Positions 1 to 9,433 of a stretch of DNA of 64,000 nucleotides are shown here, piece after piece. The notes below the pieces were generated by a model. That model was not told the DNA's origin. It made no database searches and saw only the letters and a program-made list of their open reading frames with translations. The stretch's first letter is position 1. Every line of letters begins with the position of its first letter. The DNA is from Eubacterium sp. OM08-24 (GTDB taxonomy: Bacteria > Bacillota > Clostridia > Oscillospirales > Acutalibacteraceae): positions 124,001 to 188,000 of the forward strand of contig NZ_QSTA01000003.1 in NCBI RefSeq assembly GCF_003438075.1, in the 5' to 3' direction. Position numbers and translations under genes: made by a program.

Positions 1-1091
1 GCATCTGTTATTATATTACCGTCAGTATCCGTAACAATTTCTCTATTTTTAATATATGTTTTATCATTATATTGTGCAACTACTCGTCCATCGCCTAAAT
101 TGTACTCTGATATTTCTAAATTTACATCAAAAACTTTCCCGTTTTTATCAATCAAAACAACTTTGTCGTTCTCATCTAACGCAACTGTATACTTGTTTAT
201 ATTTTTTTCAAAATCAATTTGTCCCCAATATTTAAAATAATCATCACTTGCGTAACCGGCAAAATTAATAATTTTTTTGTAATTAAAATCTGTAACAGTT
301 TTATTGTTATAATCAATAAGTCCATATTTTTCGCCTTTTTTTGCTATAATTAATTTTGGTGACGCAAGATAAAGTTCATCATATTCAGCAGGTATAATTT
401 CATTTAAATCTAAATCTAATGCGCCATATTTATATAAATTTTCTTCATTTTTACCGAAAATAATTACACCGTTATCTATTTTAGGTGAACTGTATTCTGA
501 ATCTATGTACTTTAATTCTTTTGTTTTCAAATTGTATAAGGCAAATTTCTCCTCACTACGAATCGGAGTATCGAATTTAATTATAATACAATCACCGTAT
601 ATTCCACATATTTGTCCGCTTTTTCCATATCCCTCATTAAGTGAGATATTAGAAAGATTGGCAACCATATTACCTTCCAAATCAAATATAACATTGTATG
701 CACAAAAATTTGAGGTGGAATTATAATTTGAATACATAACATTCACAACCAAATATTCTCCATTCTCATATATCTCAGATATTCTAAAATTACTGTCCGA
801 CATTGAATATCCGCTTGAGGTTGCCGCCTCATCTAGCAAAATTTCTTCAAATTTATACTTTTGATTTTTCTGCGGAATCGGTGCAACATAGTTTGTATTC
901 TCATAATTTGGTTCTGTTGCAGGTTGTGTTGTAATCTGTGTTGCCATAGCCTCTGTTGTCACGGTTTGTTGTGACGAATTCGCACTATTCTCTGACTGTG
1001 AAGTGTCTGATTGATTTTCACCGTTATTACAGGCACACAAGACCGAAGTCAGCATAGCCGCAATCAAAATGCCTGAAATAAATTTTTTCAT
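1..1091 (-). CDS. Secreted lipoprotein with WG-repeat-like region (3' end cut by window edge)
   Basis: An open frame starts at ATG 1091 and runs off the left edge, so at least 363 residues are coded and the C-terminus is missing. A GAGGAG-like ribosome site precedes the start. The N-terminus (MKKFISGILIAAMLTSVLCA then C) is a lipoprotein signal with an L-C-A-C lipobox, followed by a Ser/Thr/Gln-rich linker typical of surface lipoproteins. Further in, units such as KYGALDLDLNEIIPAEYDEL and GEKYGLIDYNN resemble WG (KWG-type) beta repeats. It is likely membrane-anchored outside the cell. Function is unknown; WG-repeat proteins are common in gut Clostridia and no partner is visible. Confidence 0.75.
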   Translation of the reverse strand, partial: MKKFISGILIAAMLTSVLCACNNGENQSDTSQSENSANSSQQTVTTEAMATQITTQPATEPNYENTNYVAPIPQKNQKYKFEEILLDEAATSSGYSMSDSNFRISEIYENGEYLVVNVMYSNYNSTSNFCAYNVIFDLEGNMVANLSNISLNEGYGKSGQICGIYGDCIIIKFDTPIRSEEKFALYNLKTKELKYIDSEYSSPKIDNGVIIFGKNEENLYKYGALDLDLNEIIPAEYDELYLASPKLIIAKKGEKYGLIDYNNKTVTDFNYKKIINFAGYASDDYFKYWGQIDFEKNINKYTVALDENDKVVLIDKNGKVFDVNLEISEYNLGDGRVVAQYNDKTYIKNREIVTDTDGNIITD

Positions 1092-1247
1092 AAAATATTC
1101 CTCCTCATAAAGCTCAAACTGTTTTCTAAAAGTAAACTTTAAATATTAAAAATTTTCGTTTTGCTAACAATTGTATTATACAGTTTTCGATTACAAAACG
1201 CAAGTGTTTTAAAATATTTTTATCAAAAACTTTTTGAGGTGAATTAT

Positions 1248-1607
1248 ATGTTTGACTTTGGTTTAAGAATAAGACAATTACGAGAATCAAGAAATATGTC
1301 ACAAGAAGAGTTGGGCAGACGAGTCGGAAGAAGCAAGCCTGTCATAAGCAATTACGAAAACAACATCAAATTTCCTCCGCTCGAAGTTTTAATCTCAATT
1401 TCAAATGTGTTCAATGTTTCTCTCGACTACTTGGTTGGCATAGAAAAGAAAGATGCACTCTACATTAACAACCTAAACGAAACGCAGTCAAATATAATGA
1501 AACTGCTCTATGAAGAATTTAGCGACTGCAACCTTAAAGGCAAAGAATTGTCAAACAGACAGCAAAAAATACTAAGTATGCTTTTAGTCGAATTTTTAAA
1601 TTCATAA
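1248..1607 (+). CDS. XRE-family helix-turn-helix transcriptional regulator
   Basis: The 119-residue protein begins MFDFGLRIRQLRESRNMSQE and has a classical Cro/CI-type HTH over residues 5-60 (MSQEELGRRVGRSKPVISNY, then PPLEVLISISNVFNVSLDYL). The short helical C-terminal tail could be a dimerisation region. ATG 1248 is chosen because GAGGTG lies 6-7 bases upstream and the HTH starts at once; an upstream in-frame ATG at 1161 has no ribosome site. It is divergent from the lipoprotein gene across about 155 bases, so it could control itself or that gene, but no operator was recognised. A hairpin terminator follows directly. Confidence 0.85.
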   Translation: MFDFGLRIRQLRESRNMSQEELGRRVGRSKPVISNYENNIKFPPLEVLISISNVFNVSLDYLVGIEKKDALYINNLNETQSNIMKLLYEEFSDCNLKGKELSNRQQKILSMLLVEFLNS

Positions 1608-1632
1608 GTCACCGCAACAGTGGCTTATTTTT
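1605..1632 (+). terminator. Terminator after the XRE regulator
   Basis: TAAGTCAC and GTGGCTTA form an 8-bp stem with one G-T pair around a 7-base loop. A T-rich tail follows. The stem begins in the stop codon of the regulator gene. Confidence 0.7.
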
Positions 1633-1644
1633 ATATATTGCAGA

Positions 1645-1677
1645 AAAAGCCTTGCTAATTGATTTTGCAAGGCTTTT
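1645..1677 (-). terminator. Terminator after bofA
   Basis: AAAAGCCTTGC and GCAAGGCTTTT are perfect 11-base arms around an 11-base loop. On the minus strand the hairpin ends in a T run, 30 bases beyond the bofA stop. It probably acts in both directions. Confidence 0.75.
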
Positions 1678-1706
1678 GAAAGATAATAAAATAAACAGAA
1701 ATTAAT

Positions 1707-1967
1707 TTAAAAAAACAAATTCAGTCCAAGCATAAGTGTTACTCCCGGCACTCCGCCAAAGGCTGAAACGCACACCGACACAAGGCTTATCGGCAGGTAC
1801 ACGCCTGTAACCGAGCCGCTCAGATTTACCGCAACAAGCGTTAAAATTCCTACTGCCATTGAAAGCAAACTTCTTTTAAACGGGTGCTTGCTTTTGCTTA
1901 TGTAATGGGCGAGTGCAAACAGCAAAAATGCACCGAAAAACATTAATCCTATTCCCCACAAAGGCAT
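1707..1967 (-). CDS. bofA: BofA-family pro-sigma-K processing regulator
   Basis: This 86-residue membrane protein has hydrophobic segments at about 3-22 and 31-52 and ends in GGVPGVTLMLGLNLFF. The GVPG-L-NL ending, preceded by a VNLSGSVTGVYLPISLVSVC stretch, is characteristic of BofA. In Bacillus BofA holds the SpoIVFB protease inactive in the forespore outer membrane until the sigma-K checkpoint is passed. The start at 1967 has AAAGGAG in good position. It lies downstream of secG, with a hairpin between, so it may have its own promoter or partial read-through. Family assignment is firm; its role in this organism is inferred. Confidence 0.85.
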   Translation of the reverse strand: MPLWGIGLMFFGAFLLFALAHYISKSKHPFKRSLLSMAVGILTLVAVNLSGSVTGVYLPISLVSVCVSAFGGVPGVTLMLGLNLFF

Positions 1968-2010
1968 AATTCACAGCTCCTTTAGCATTAACAATACCTT
2001 AAAACAAAAA

Positions 2011-2037
2011 TAGACCGCAGGACTAACCTACGGTCTA
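2011..2037 (-). terminator. Terminator after secG
   Basis: TAGACCGCAG and CTACGGTCTA form a 10-bp stem with one mismatch. A T-rich run follows on the minus strand, about 40 bases beyond the secG stop. Confidence 0.65.
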
Positions 2038-2075
2038 TAATTATGTTTGAAATTTTGAAAATATTACAAGCTTAA

Positions 2076-2333
2076 TCAGAAACTGCTTCCGACAAAATAA
2101 GCAAGTACATTAAGTGCAATTACAATAATTACGAAAACTGCAGCAAAAAACTTTGTAAAACGAGCAAGTTTTGCGTCAATTGAGCGAGCCTTATTTTTTG
2201 AGAAATAAGAGTCAGCCGCACCTGAAACAACGCCGATACCCTGCTGGTTACCCTGCTGAAGAATAATTACGATGATAATTGCGATGGCTGCTACGATAAG
2301 CACTGAACCAAGAACAATACCCCAAACGCCCAT
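2076..2333 (-). CDS. secG: Protein translocase subunit SecG
   Basis: The 85-residue protein has two membrane segments (about 5-26 and 62-80) separated by the family's signature cytoplasmic loop, ILQQGNQQGIGVVSGAADSY. SecG is the small non-essential subunit of the SecYEG channel and aids SecA-driven export. Length and topology match the family. AGAAAGGA precedes the ATG, and a TTGCAA-N17-TAATAT promoter lies 67 bases upstream. In many Firmicutes secG sits next to rnr and smpB, but here its neighbours are bofA and the topoisomerase genes. Confidence 0.93.
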   Translation of the reverse strand: MGVWGIVLGSVLIVAAIAIIIVIILQQGNQQGIGVVSGAADSYFSKNKARSIDAKLARFTKFFAAVFVIIVIALNVLAYFVGSSF

Positions 2334-2399
2334 ATTATACCGTTCCTTTCTATAATATAAAATGTATAATAAGTTCTAAATACAAAAACTAACTAATTT

Positions 2400-2428
2400 A
2401 TATTAACATAAAATTATAGCTTTTGCAA
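2400..2428 (-). promoter_or_regulatory. Sigma-A-type promoter of secG
   Basis: On the minus strand TTGCAA and TAATAT are separated by 17 bases. The predicted start gives a leader of about 60 bases before secG. Confidence 0.65.
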
Positions 2429-2485
2429 GATTTTTTTGAAAATTTCTCAACTTTTTTAGTTTATTTCTAAATATGAAAAATACTA

Positions 2486-4723
2486 TCAAATCAGCGTCAG
2501 CTGTTCATCTGTTGAATCCTCGTTTGCCGGCATAGCGCCGAGTGTCGGCAAGGTCTTTGTTCTGTACCTCTGCGGCTTTGCAAAAGTACCCTCAACATAC
2601 TCTGAAATCTCAAAAAGTCTATGACCTTTTTTAAGTTTCATAACTGCCACACCCTGAGTTGAACGGGTTGTTTTCAGATTAATTGCACCCGAATGAATAA
2701 GCAACATTCTGCCTGATGACGCTTTCAACAAAAATTCTTTATCCTCTGTAAAGAATACCATTCCCGCAAGCGGTGATTTATCGGAATAAGCGCCCGTAAG
2801 TTTTTTGCGGTTTGTCTTTGTTTGATAAGCCTCAAGCGGAACTTTAGCGAGCTTGCCGTTTTCAAAAGCAAACATCAGCATTCCCTTGTAATCCTTTGTG
2901 GCTACCATATACACTGCGTTTTCGCCCTCGTCCATACCCAACTTTGCCGGTACATACTCGCCGAGAGCGCTTGCCTTTGTATCGGTGAAATCCGCCGCCT
3001 TTGCCTTATAAACCTGACATTTGTCGGTAAAGAACAGCAATTCACCGTTGTTTGAGAACTCACAATTCTGGACAATTTCATCTCCGTCTTTGAGCTTATG
3101 ATTACTGCTCATCCTAAGCGACTGCGGAGTAATCTTCTTGAAATATCCCTCTTTTGTAAAGAAAATATTAACAGGATAATCGGGCACATCATCCTTTTCT
3201 TCTGTATAGCTTACGGTATCCTCGTAGATAATGATACTCTTTCGTGGCTGACCGTACTTTTCGGCAATCTCTTTAAGCTCTTTAACAATTATAGTCTTAA
3301 TTCTTGTCTTGCTCTTGAGAATTTCGTCAAGGTCGGCAATTTCTTTTTCGAGTGCCTCAATTTCTGCCGTTCTCTTTAAAATGTATTCCCTGTTAAGATG
3401 ACGAAGTTTGATTTCGGCTACATATTCAGCCTGCACCTCGTCAATGCCAAAGCCGATCATAAGGTTTGGTACAACCTCGGATTCCTCATCGGTTTCTCTT
3501 ACAATTTTAACAGCCTTGTCAATATCAAGCAAAATTGCCGAAAGACCTTTTAAAAGGTGGAGCTTTTCGGCTTTTTTATTTCTGTCAAAATATGTTCTGC
3601 GCCTTACGCACTCAATTCTAAATGCAATCCACTCTTCGAGCAATGCCTTTACGCCGAGCACTCTCGGCACACCGCCGATAAGCACATTAAAGTTGCACGA
3701 GAATGAATCTTCAAGCGTTGTAAAGCGGTACAGCTTAGCCATCAGCTTGTCGGGATCTGCTCCACGCTTGAGATCAATGGTAATCTTGAGTCCGTCAATA
3801 CCCGTTTCATCTCGAACATCGGCAATATCCTTGATTTTACCTGTTTTTACAAGGTCAATAATCTTTTCGATAATAACCTCACAGGTTGTGGTGCTCGGAA
3901 TTGAAAGCACATCAATACAGTTTGCCGATTTATCGTATTCATACCTTGCCCTGAGCTTTATACCGCCCTTGCCTGTTTCATAAACCTGGCGCAATGCACT
4001 TTCGTCATATATAATCTGACAGCCGCCGATAAAATCGGGCGCAGGCAATGTCTGCATAACATCATGGTCCGGGTCACGAATAAGCGCCGCCGTTGTTTCG
4101 CAAATTTCCTTCAAATTGAAAGAACAGATATTTGATGCCATACCTACCGCAATACCCGTATTTGTGTTTACAAGTACGGACGGAAAAGCAACAGGCAACA
4201 GCGACGGCTCTTTCATTGTATTATCGTAGTTATCAACAAAGTCTACGGTATCTTTATCTATATCACGAAAAAGCTCGTTACAGATTTTGTCAAGTTTTGC
4301 CTCTGTATATCTTGATGCCGCCCATGCCATATCACGGCTGTAGAATTTACCGAAGTTACCCTTTGAATCCACATAAGGATGTAAAAGCGCTTCGTAGCCT
4401 CTCGAAAGTCGCACCATAGTGTCATAAATCGCCGAATCGCCGTGCGGATTAAGTTTCATAGTTGCACCGACAATATTGGCTGATTTTGTTCTTGCACCAT
4501 TTAAAAGTCCCATTTTATACATTGTATAAAGCAGCTTTCTGTGCGATGGTTTAAATCCGTCAATCTCCGGAATAGCACGGGAAAGAATAACGCTCATTGC
4601 GTAAGGCATATAGTTTTCTCTGATTGTAGAGTCAATGTTCTGTTCTACAACTTCACCCGCACCGTTGATAACACCGTGTGTTTTTCCAGTTGCGGCAGGC
4701 TGTGTTCTTCTTCTTTTTGCCAT
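2486..4723 (-). CDS. parC: Topoisomerase IV subunit A (ParC/GyrA-like, divergent)
   Basis: The 745-residue DNA-cleavage subunit of a type IIA topoisomerase passes one duplex through another and separates daughter chromosomes together with the ParE-like subunit encoded upstream. The breakage-reunion domain is clear: IPEIDGFKPSHRKLLYTMYK near residue 50, NPHGDSAIYDTMVRLS near 90-110, and the active-site tyrosine in AASRYTEAKL near 140. A coiled-coil region (about 425-475) and a beta-propeller-like C-terminal region follow. The start has GGGAGGTG upstream, and the gene follows parE by 16 bases. The motifs depart from canonical gyrase (IDGFKPSHRK for RDGLKPVHRR). ParC is preferred over GyrA because of the pairing, length and divergence, but this is not certain. 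Confidence 0.85.
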   Translation of the reverse strand: MAKRRRTQPAATGKTHGVINGAGEVVEQNIDSTIRENYMPYAMSVILSRAIPEIDGFKPSHRKLLYTMYKMGLLNGARTKSANIVGATMKLNPHGDSAIYDTMVRLSRGYEALLHPYVDSKGNFGKFYSRDMAWAASRYTEAKLDKICNELFRDIDKDTVDFVDNYDNTMKEPSLLPVAFPSVLVNTNTGIAVGMASNICSFNLKEICETTAALIRDPDHDVMQTLPAPDFIGGCQIIYDESALRQVYETGKGGIKLRARYEYDKSANCIDVLSIPSTTTCEVIIEKIIDLVKTGKIKDIADVRDETGIDGLKITIDLKRGADPDKLMAKLYRFTTLEDSFSCNFNVLIGGVPRVLGVKALLEEWIAFRIECVRRRTYFDRNKKAEKLHLLKGLSAILLDIDKAVKIVRETDEESEVVPNLMIGFGIDEVQAEYVAEIKLRHLNREYILKRTAEIEALEKEIADLDEILKSKTRIKTIIVKELKEIAEKYGQPRKSIIIYEDTVSYTEEKDDVPDYPVNIFFTKEGYFKKITPQSLRMSSNHKLKDGDEIVQNCEFSNNGELLFFTDKCQVYKAKAADFTDTKASALGEYVPAKLGMDEGENAVYMVATKDYKGMLMFAFENGKLAKVPLEAYQTKTNRKKLTGAYSDKSPLAGMVFFTEDKEFLLKASSGRMLLIHSGAINLKTTRSTQGVAVMKLKKGHRLFEISEYVEGTFAKPQRYRTKTLPTLGAMPANEDSTDEQLTLI

Positions 4724-4739
4724 AAATTCGCACCTCCCG

Positions 4740-6725
4740 TCAGCTTACATCAAGATTGTCAATGTACTCGTTACCATGAGCCACAATGTAATCTTTTCTG
4801 CCCTGAAGATTGTCACCGAGCAGAATATCAAAAATTTCCGCTGTTTTTTCAGCGTCTGTCGGCATAACCTTTATAAGTCTGCGAGTAGCAGGATTCATAG
4901 TTGTAAGGTTCATCATATCAGGCTCGTTTTCACCAAGACCTTTTGAACGCTGAATTGTGAATTTCTCTTTGCCGATTTCCGCAATAAACTTATCTTTCTC
5001 CGCCTCGTCATACGCAAAGTACACATCATTTTTAGCTGTAATCTCATAAAGCGGTGATTCCGCAATAAAGACTTTTCCCTCGTTTATTAGCGTAGGAGTA
5101 AGTCTGTACAGCATTGTCAAAAGCAATGTTCTGATCTGAAATCCGTCAACATCGGCATCGGTACAGAGAATAACTTTATTCCAACGCAGTGCGTTAAGGT
5201 CAAATTCGCTCAAGTTTTTATTGGCCTTTGACTTTACCTCAACACCGCAGCCGAGCACTCTAAGCAAATCTGTAATGATTTCGCTCTTAAAAATTTTGTC
5301 ATAGTCAGCCTTTAGGCAGTTAAGTATTTTACCTCTGATAGGCATAATCGCCTGAAAATCAGGGTTTCTTGCCTGCTTACAAGCACCGAGAGCAGAGTCA
5401 CCCTCTACTATAAATAGCTCTCTGTCATCTGCATTTTTACTTCGGCAGTCAACAAATTTTGCTACTCTGTTTGTCATATCAAGACTGCCCGAAAGCTTTT
5501 TCTTTATGTTAAGACGGGTTTTCTCGGCGTTCTCTCTACTGCGCTTGTTTACAAGCACCTGCTGTGCAATTTTGTCCGCCTCAAGCGGATTTTCAATAAA
5601 ATACACCTCAAGACTTTGCTTTAAAAACGCAGTCATTGCGTCCTGAATACCCTTATTTGTAACTGACTTTTTAGTCTGGTTTTCATACGAAGATACGCTC
5701 GAAAACGAAGAAATTACGCACACAAGGCAGTCCTCAATATCGTCAAATTTTATTTTGCTCTCGGATTTATTATATTTATTGTTGGTCTTTAAGTAATTAT
5801 CTATTTGATAAAGGAAAGCGGTTCTTACCGCCTTGTCGGGCGCACCGCCATGCTCAAGCCAGCTTGAGTTGTGGTAATACTCGGTAAGTCTTGTCTGATT
5901 TGAAAAAGCAACCGCAACATCAATCTTACACTTATACTCAGGCTTATCGTCACGATCCCTTGTTTTTACCTCGGTTGTCCAATGCTGAACAGAGGTAAAG
6001 CCGTTCTCGCCGATAACCTCAGCCACATGGTCTTCAATGCCGTTTACATAGCAATAGGTTGTGGTATCAAAGCCCTTGCCGTTCTGATTTCTGAATATAA
6101 ATTCAACGCCTGCGTTGACAATAGCCTGTCTTTTCATTATGTCAAGGAAATATTCAGGCTGAATGTCAATGTCGGTAAATACCTCAAGGTCAGGTTTCCA
6201 ACGGATTTTTGTACCTGTATCCTTTTTATTGTACGGCTCTTTTTTAAGTCCGCCTACATTTTCGCCCTTTTCAAAATGCAGAGTATAGCGAGTGCCGCCA
6301 CGGCGAATATCAACATCCATATACTCTGAGCTGTACTGAGTTGAGCAAAGTCCAAGACCGTTCATACCGAGCGAAAACTCATAGCTTTCGCCCTCGTTGT
6401 TATTATACTTGCCGCCCGCATACATTTCGCAGAAAACAAGTTTCCAGTTAAACTCATTTTCTTTTTCGTTAAAGTCAACGGGAATACCTCTGCCGTGGTC
6501 TTCTACCTCGATAGAACCGTCGGAAAATCTCGTTACGGTAATTTTTTTTCCGTAGCCCTCTCTCGCCTCGTCAATAGAGTTAGAAAGAATTTCAAAAACT
6601 GAATGTTGACAGCCGTCAATACCGTCAGAGCCAAAAATAACCGCCGGTCTTTTTCGCACTCTGTCTGCACCTTTAAGGGCAGAAATACTTGAATCACCGT
6701 ATTCAACTGCTTTGGTTTTAGCCAT
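4740..6725 (-). CDS. parE: Topoisomerase IV subunit B (ParE/GyrB-like, divergent)
   Basis: The 661-residue ATPase subunit has an N-terminal GHKL fold (ILSNSIDEAREGYG with the ATP-contact Asn, VEDHGRGIPVD, then SLGMNGLG for the ATP lid). A transducer domain follows, and then a TOPRIM domain with EGDSALGACKQARN and DADVDGFQIRTLLL, which carry the metal-binding acidic residues. The C-terminal QRSKGLGENEPDMM block is also typical. It differs from standard GyrB/ParE in replacing the MYIGST and GGLHGVG motifs with VIFGSD and LGMNGLG. The start has GAGGATTG upstream. It lies between uvrB (11 bases upstream) and parC (16 bases downstream), which suggests one transcript. Confidence 0.87.
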   Translation of the reverse strand: MAKTKAVEYGDSSISALKGADRVRKRPAVIFGSDGIDGCQHSVFEILSNSIDEAREGYGKKITVTRFSDGSIEVEDHGRGIPVDFNEKENEFNWKLVFCEMYAGGKYNNNEGESYEFSLGMNGLGLCSTQYSSEYMDVDIRRGGTRYTLHFEKGENVGGLKKEPYNKKDTGTKIRWKPDLEVFTDIDIQPEYFLDIMKRQAIVNAGVEFIFRNQNGKGFDTTTYCYVNGIEDHVAEVIGENGFTSVQHWTTEVKTRDRDDKPEYKCKIDVAVAFSNQTRLTEYYHNSSWLEHGGAPDKAVRTAFLYQIDNYLKTNNKYNKSESKIKFDDIEDCLVCVISSFSSVSSYENQTKKSVTNKGIQDAMTAFLKQSLEVYFIENPLEADKIAQQVLVNKRSRENAEKTRLNIKKKLSGSLDMTNRVAKFVDCRSKNADDRELFIVEGDSALGACKQARNPDFQAIMPIRGKILNCLKADYDKIFKSEIITDLLRVLGCGVEVKSKANKNLSEFDLNALRWNKVILCTDADVDGFQIRTLLLTMLYRLTPTLINEGKVFIAESPLYEITAKNDVYFAYDEAEKDKFIAEIGKEKFTIQRSKGLGENEPDMMNLTTMNPATRRLIKVMPTDAEKTAEIFDILLGDNLQGRKDYIVAHGNEYIDNLDVS

Positions 6726-6736
6726 TTAATCAATCC

Positions 6737-8695
6737 TCATTTATCGCCACGCAGCTTTTTGATTTTGTCACGCAGATATGCGGCGTGTTCAAATTCAAGC
6801 AGCTTTGCGGCAGCTTTCATTTCCTTAGTAAGGCTCTCGATAAGCTGTTGCTTTTGAGCCTTGTTCAGCTTTTTAGCCGATTTAAATTCATCATCTGTAT
6901 GTGTAGAAATTTCAAGAATTTCACTGACTTTTTTAACAATAGTGGTCGGCGTAATGCCGTGTTCCTTGTTGTATGCCTGCTGAATTTTTCTTCTGCGTTC
7001 GGTTTCGGTAATCGCCTTGCGCATAGAATCGGTTACACTGTCGGCATACATTATTACAGTGCCCTCGCTGTTTCGCGCGGCACGGCCGCAAATCTGAATG
7101 AGCGAGCGCTCACTACGCAAAAATCCCTCTTTGTCGGCGTCAAGCACTGCCACAAGCGACACTTCGGGAATATCCAAACCCTCTCGCAAGAGGTTAATTC
7201 CCACAAGCACATCAAATTCGCCGAGGCGCAAATCTCTGACAATTTCCATACGCTCTACTGTGTCAATATCGTGGTGCATATACCTTACCTTTATGCCCAT
7301 TGTTTCAAGGTATGCTGTCAAATCCTCAGCCATTTTCTTGGTAAGAGTTGTAATAAGCACCCTCTGCTTTTTGCTCACCCTTATATTAATTTCAGAAACA
7401 AGATCATCAAGCTGTCCCTCGGTAGGTCTTACCGAAATTTCCGGGTCAAGAAGTCCTGTCGGTCTGATAATCTGTTCTGCAACCGTTTGTGATTTTTCAA
7501 GCTCCAAATCGCCCGGAGTTGCGCTGACAAATACCACCTGATTTATCCTGTCATAAAATTCATCAAAATTAAGCGGTCTGTTGTCAAAAGCAGACGGCAG
7601 ACGAAAGCCGTAATCAATAAGATTTTTCTTTCGTGCGTGGTCGCCAGCGTACATTCCTCTTACCTGCGGCAAAGTAACATGCGACTCATCAACAAAGAGC
7701 AGGAAATCCTCGGGAAAATAGTCAAGCAAAGTAAACGGCGAAGAACCGGGTTTTCTGCCCGACAAAATTCTCGAATAGTTCTCAATGCCCGTACAAAAGC
7801 CAATCTCCTGCAGCATCTCCATATCATAGCGTGTGCGCTGTTCAATTCTCTGTGCCTCAAGCAATTTTCCGTTCTCACGAAAATACGCAAGTCTTTCCTC
7901 AAGTTCACGGTCAATTTCTTTGAGTGCGGTTGCCATTTTATCCTTAGATACAATGTAGTGTGACGCGGGGTAAATTGCCGCATGGCGCAAAACAGCCTTT
8001 AGTTCGCCCGTAAGCGGATTTATCTCTGAGATACGGTCGATTTCATCACCGAAAAATTCTACTCTTATAATAGAATCGTTAGATGCGGCAGGAAAAATTT
8101 CGACCACATCTCCCCTTACTCTGAACTTATTTCTTATAAAATTAACATCGTTGCGCTCATATTGCAGTTCAACGAGTTTTTTCACAAGGTCATCTCGGCT
8201 TTTTTCCATACCGGGGCGCAGGGATATTACCATATTTCGGTAATCAATCGGGTCGCCCAAGCTGTAAATGCACGAAACCGAGGCTACTATAATTACATCT
8301 CGCCTTTCGGAAAGCGCAAGAGTAGCGCTGTGCCTGAGCTTATCTATTTCATCATTTACAGCGCTGTCCTTTTCTATATAAGTATCTGTATTTGCAATGT
8401 AAGCCTCAGGCTGATAGTAATCGTAATAAGACACAAAGTATTCCACCGCATTGTCGGGGAAAAACTCCTTAAACTCACTGCAAAGCTGAGCCGCAAGGGT
8501 TTTGTTGTGAGCGAGCACAAGGGTTGGTCTTTGCGTTCTTTCTATTATATTAGCCATAGTAAAGGTTTTACCCGAACCCGTTACACCGAGCAAAGTCTGC
8601 TCCCTGTTGCCCGATTCAATGCTGTTTACAAGCTCGTCAATCGCAGCAGGTTGGTCACCCGTAGGCTTATATTTGGATTTCAGTTTAAATTCCAT
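6737..8695 (-). CDS. uvrB: Excinuclease ABC subunit B
   Basis: The 652-residue helicase-like damage-verification subunit of nucleotide excision repair loads from UvrA and recruits UvrC. Visible motifs are Walker [15 protein letters not shown] near residue 40, the beta-hairpin region [11 protein letters not shown] near 92, the DEAD-like box [11 protein letters not shown] near 340, helicase motifs V and VI ([29 protein letters not shown]), and a C-terminal UVR motif ([18 protein letters not shown]) that binds UvrC. Length is typical. uvrA and uvrC are not in the window. It is followed within 11 bases by parE and preceded by radC at 14 bases, forming a DNA-maintenance operon. Confidence 0.97.
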   Translation of the reverse strand: MEFKLKSKYKPTGDQPAAIDELVNSIESGNREQTLLGVTGSGKTFTMANIIERTQRPTLVLAHNKTLAAQLCSEFKEFFPDNAVEYFVSYYDYYQPEAYIANTDTYIEKDSAVNDEIDKLRHSATLALSERRDVIIVASVSCIYSLGDPIDYRNMVISLRPGMEKSRDDLVKKLVELQYERNDVNFIRNKFRVRGDVVEIFPAASNDSIIRVEFFGDEIDRISEINPLTGELKAVLRHAAIYPASHYIVSKDKMATALKEIDRELEERLAYFRENGKLLEAQRIEQRTRYDMEMLQEIGFCTGIENYSRILSGRKPGSSPFTLLDYFPEDFLLFVDESHVTLPQVRGMYAGDHARKKNLIDYGFRLPSAFDNRPLNFDEFYDRINQVVFVSATPGDLELEKSQTVAEQIIRPTGLLDPEISVRPTEGQLDDLVSEINIRVSKKQRVLITTLTKKMAEDLTAYLETMGIKVRYMHHDIDTVERMEIVRDLRLGEFDVLVGINLLREGLDIPEVSLVAVLDADKEGFLRSERSLIQICGRAARNSEGTVIMYADSVTDSMRKAITETERRRKIQQAYNKEHGITPTTIVKKVSEILEISTHTDDEFKSAKKLNKAQKQQLIESLTKEMKAAAKLLEFEHAAYLRDKIKKLRGDK

Positions 8696-8709
8696 AAAAT
8701 CAAACCTTA

Positions 8710-9399
8710 TTACAATAAAAAAATACTTCCCGACATTTCACTTTCACGCAGGGAAACATAGTCAAACTCCGTCACAATATAATGGTCAACAAGGTTTACT
8801 CCTATGCTGTCAAGAGTTCGTCTTATAATTTTTGTAGAAGTCAGATCGCTTTGCGAGGGCAATGCCGAGCCGCTCGGATGATTGTGTCCTAAAAAAGCGG
8901 TCTTTGCGTTGTGCCTTAGCGCAAGGTCAACGATTTTTCTAAGCGGAACATCCGACGAACTTAGCGAACCTTTGGCAATAATGTCAAAGAAAATCATTCT
9001 GCCCTTTGCATCTCCGAGCATAAGCGCAACTGCCTCGTTTGTTCTGCCTATAAACTTATTTATAAACATTTCTCCGAGATGTTCAAGCTCGATGACATTA
9101 TGATTTTCCGTTTTTGATTCTTTATACACTCTCGAAAACTCGGGCAGCATTTTCAGAAAAACCGCACAAGACTGCGAAAGTGAAAATTCACGCATAAGCT
9201 CGTCAACAGGTGCGTCGCACACACCCGCAACGGTTAAATACCTGTCGAGCAAACGGTGTGCAAGCGCATTTGTATCTTTTCTGGGAATGGCATAGAAAAG
9301 GCACATTTCAAGCACCTCGTGCGGTTCAAAGCCGTCAAAGCCGTTTTCAAGAAACTTTTTGCGAACACGGTCACGGTGTCCTGTATGCTCATTTGCCAC
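8710..9399 (-). CDS. radC: RadC-family JAB/MPN-domain protein
   Basis: The protein of about 229 residues has an N-terminal helix-hairpin-helix-like region and a C-terminal RadC domain with the JAMM metal signature [14 protein letters not shown] near residues 175-190. The family was named for DNA repair, but its biochemical role is unsettled. GTG 9399 is chosen because GGAGGTG lies 8-9 bases before it; an in-frame GTG at 9408 overlaps that ribosome site. The catalytic Glu is probably in the segment around residues 120-130. It heads the uvrB-parE-parC block, and pyrE lies 35 bases upstream. Confidence 0.88.
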   Translation of the reverse strand: MANEHTGHRDRVRKKFLENGFDGFEPHEVLEMCLFYAIPRKDTNALAHRLLDRYLTVAGVCDAPVDELMREFSLSQSCAVFLKMLPEFSRVYKESKTENHNVIELEHLGEMFINKFIGRTNEAVALMLGDAKGRMIFFDIIAKGSLSSSDVPLRKIVDLALRHNAKTAFLGHNHPSGSALPSQSDLTSTKIIRRTLDSIGVNLVDHYIVTEFDYVSLRESEMSGSIFLL

Positions 9400-9433
9400 G
9401 CCATTCACCTCCGATTAAATTTCTGTTAAGTAA

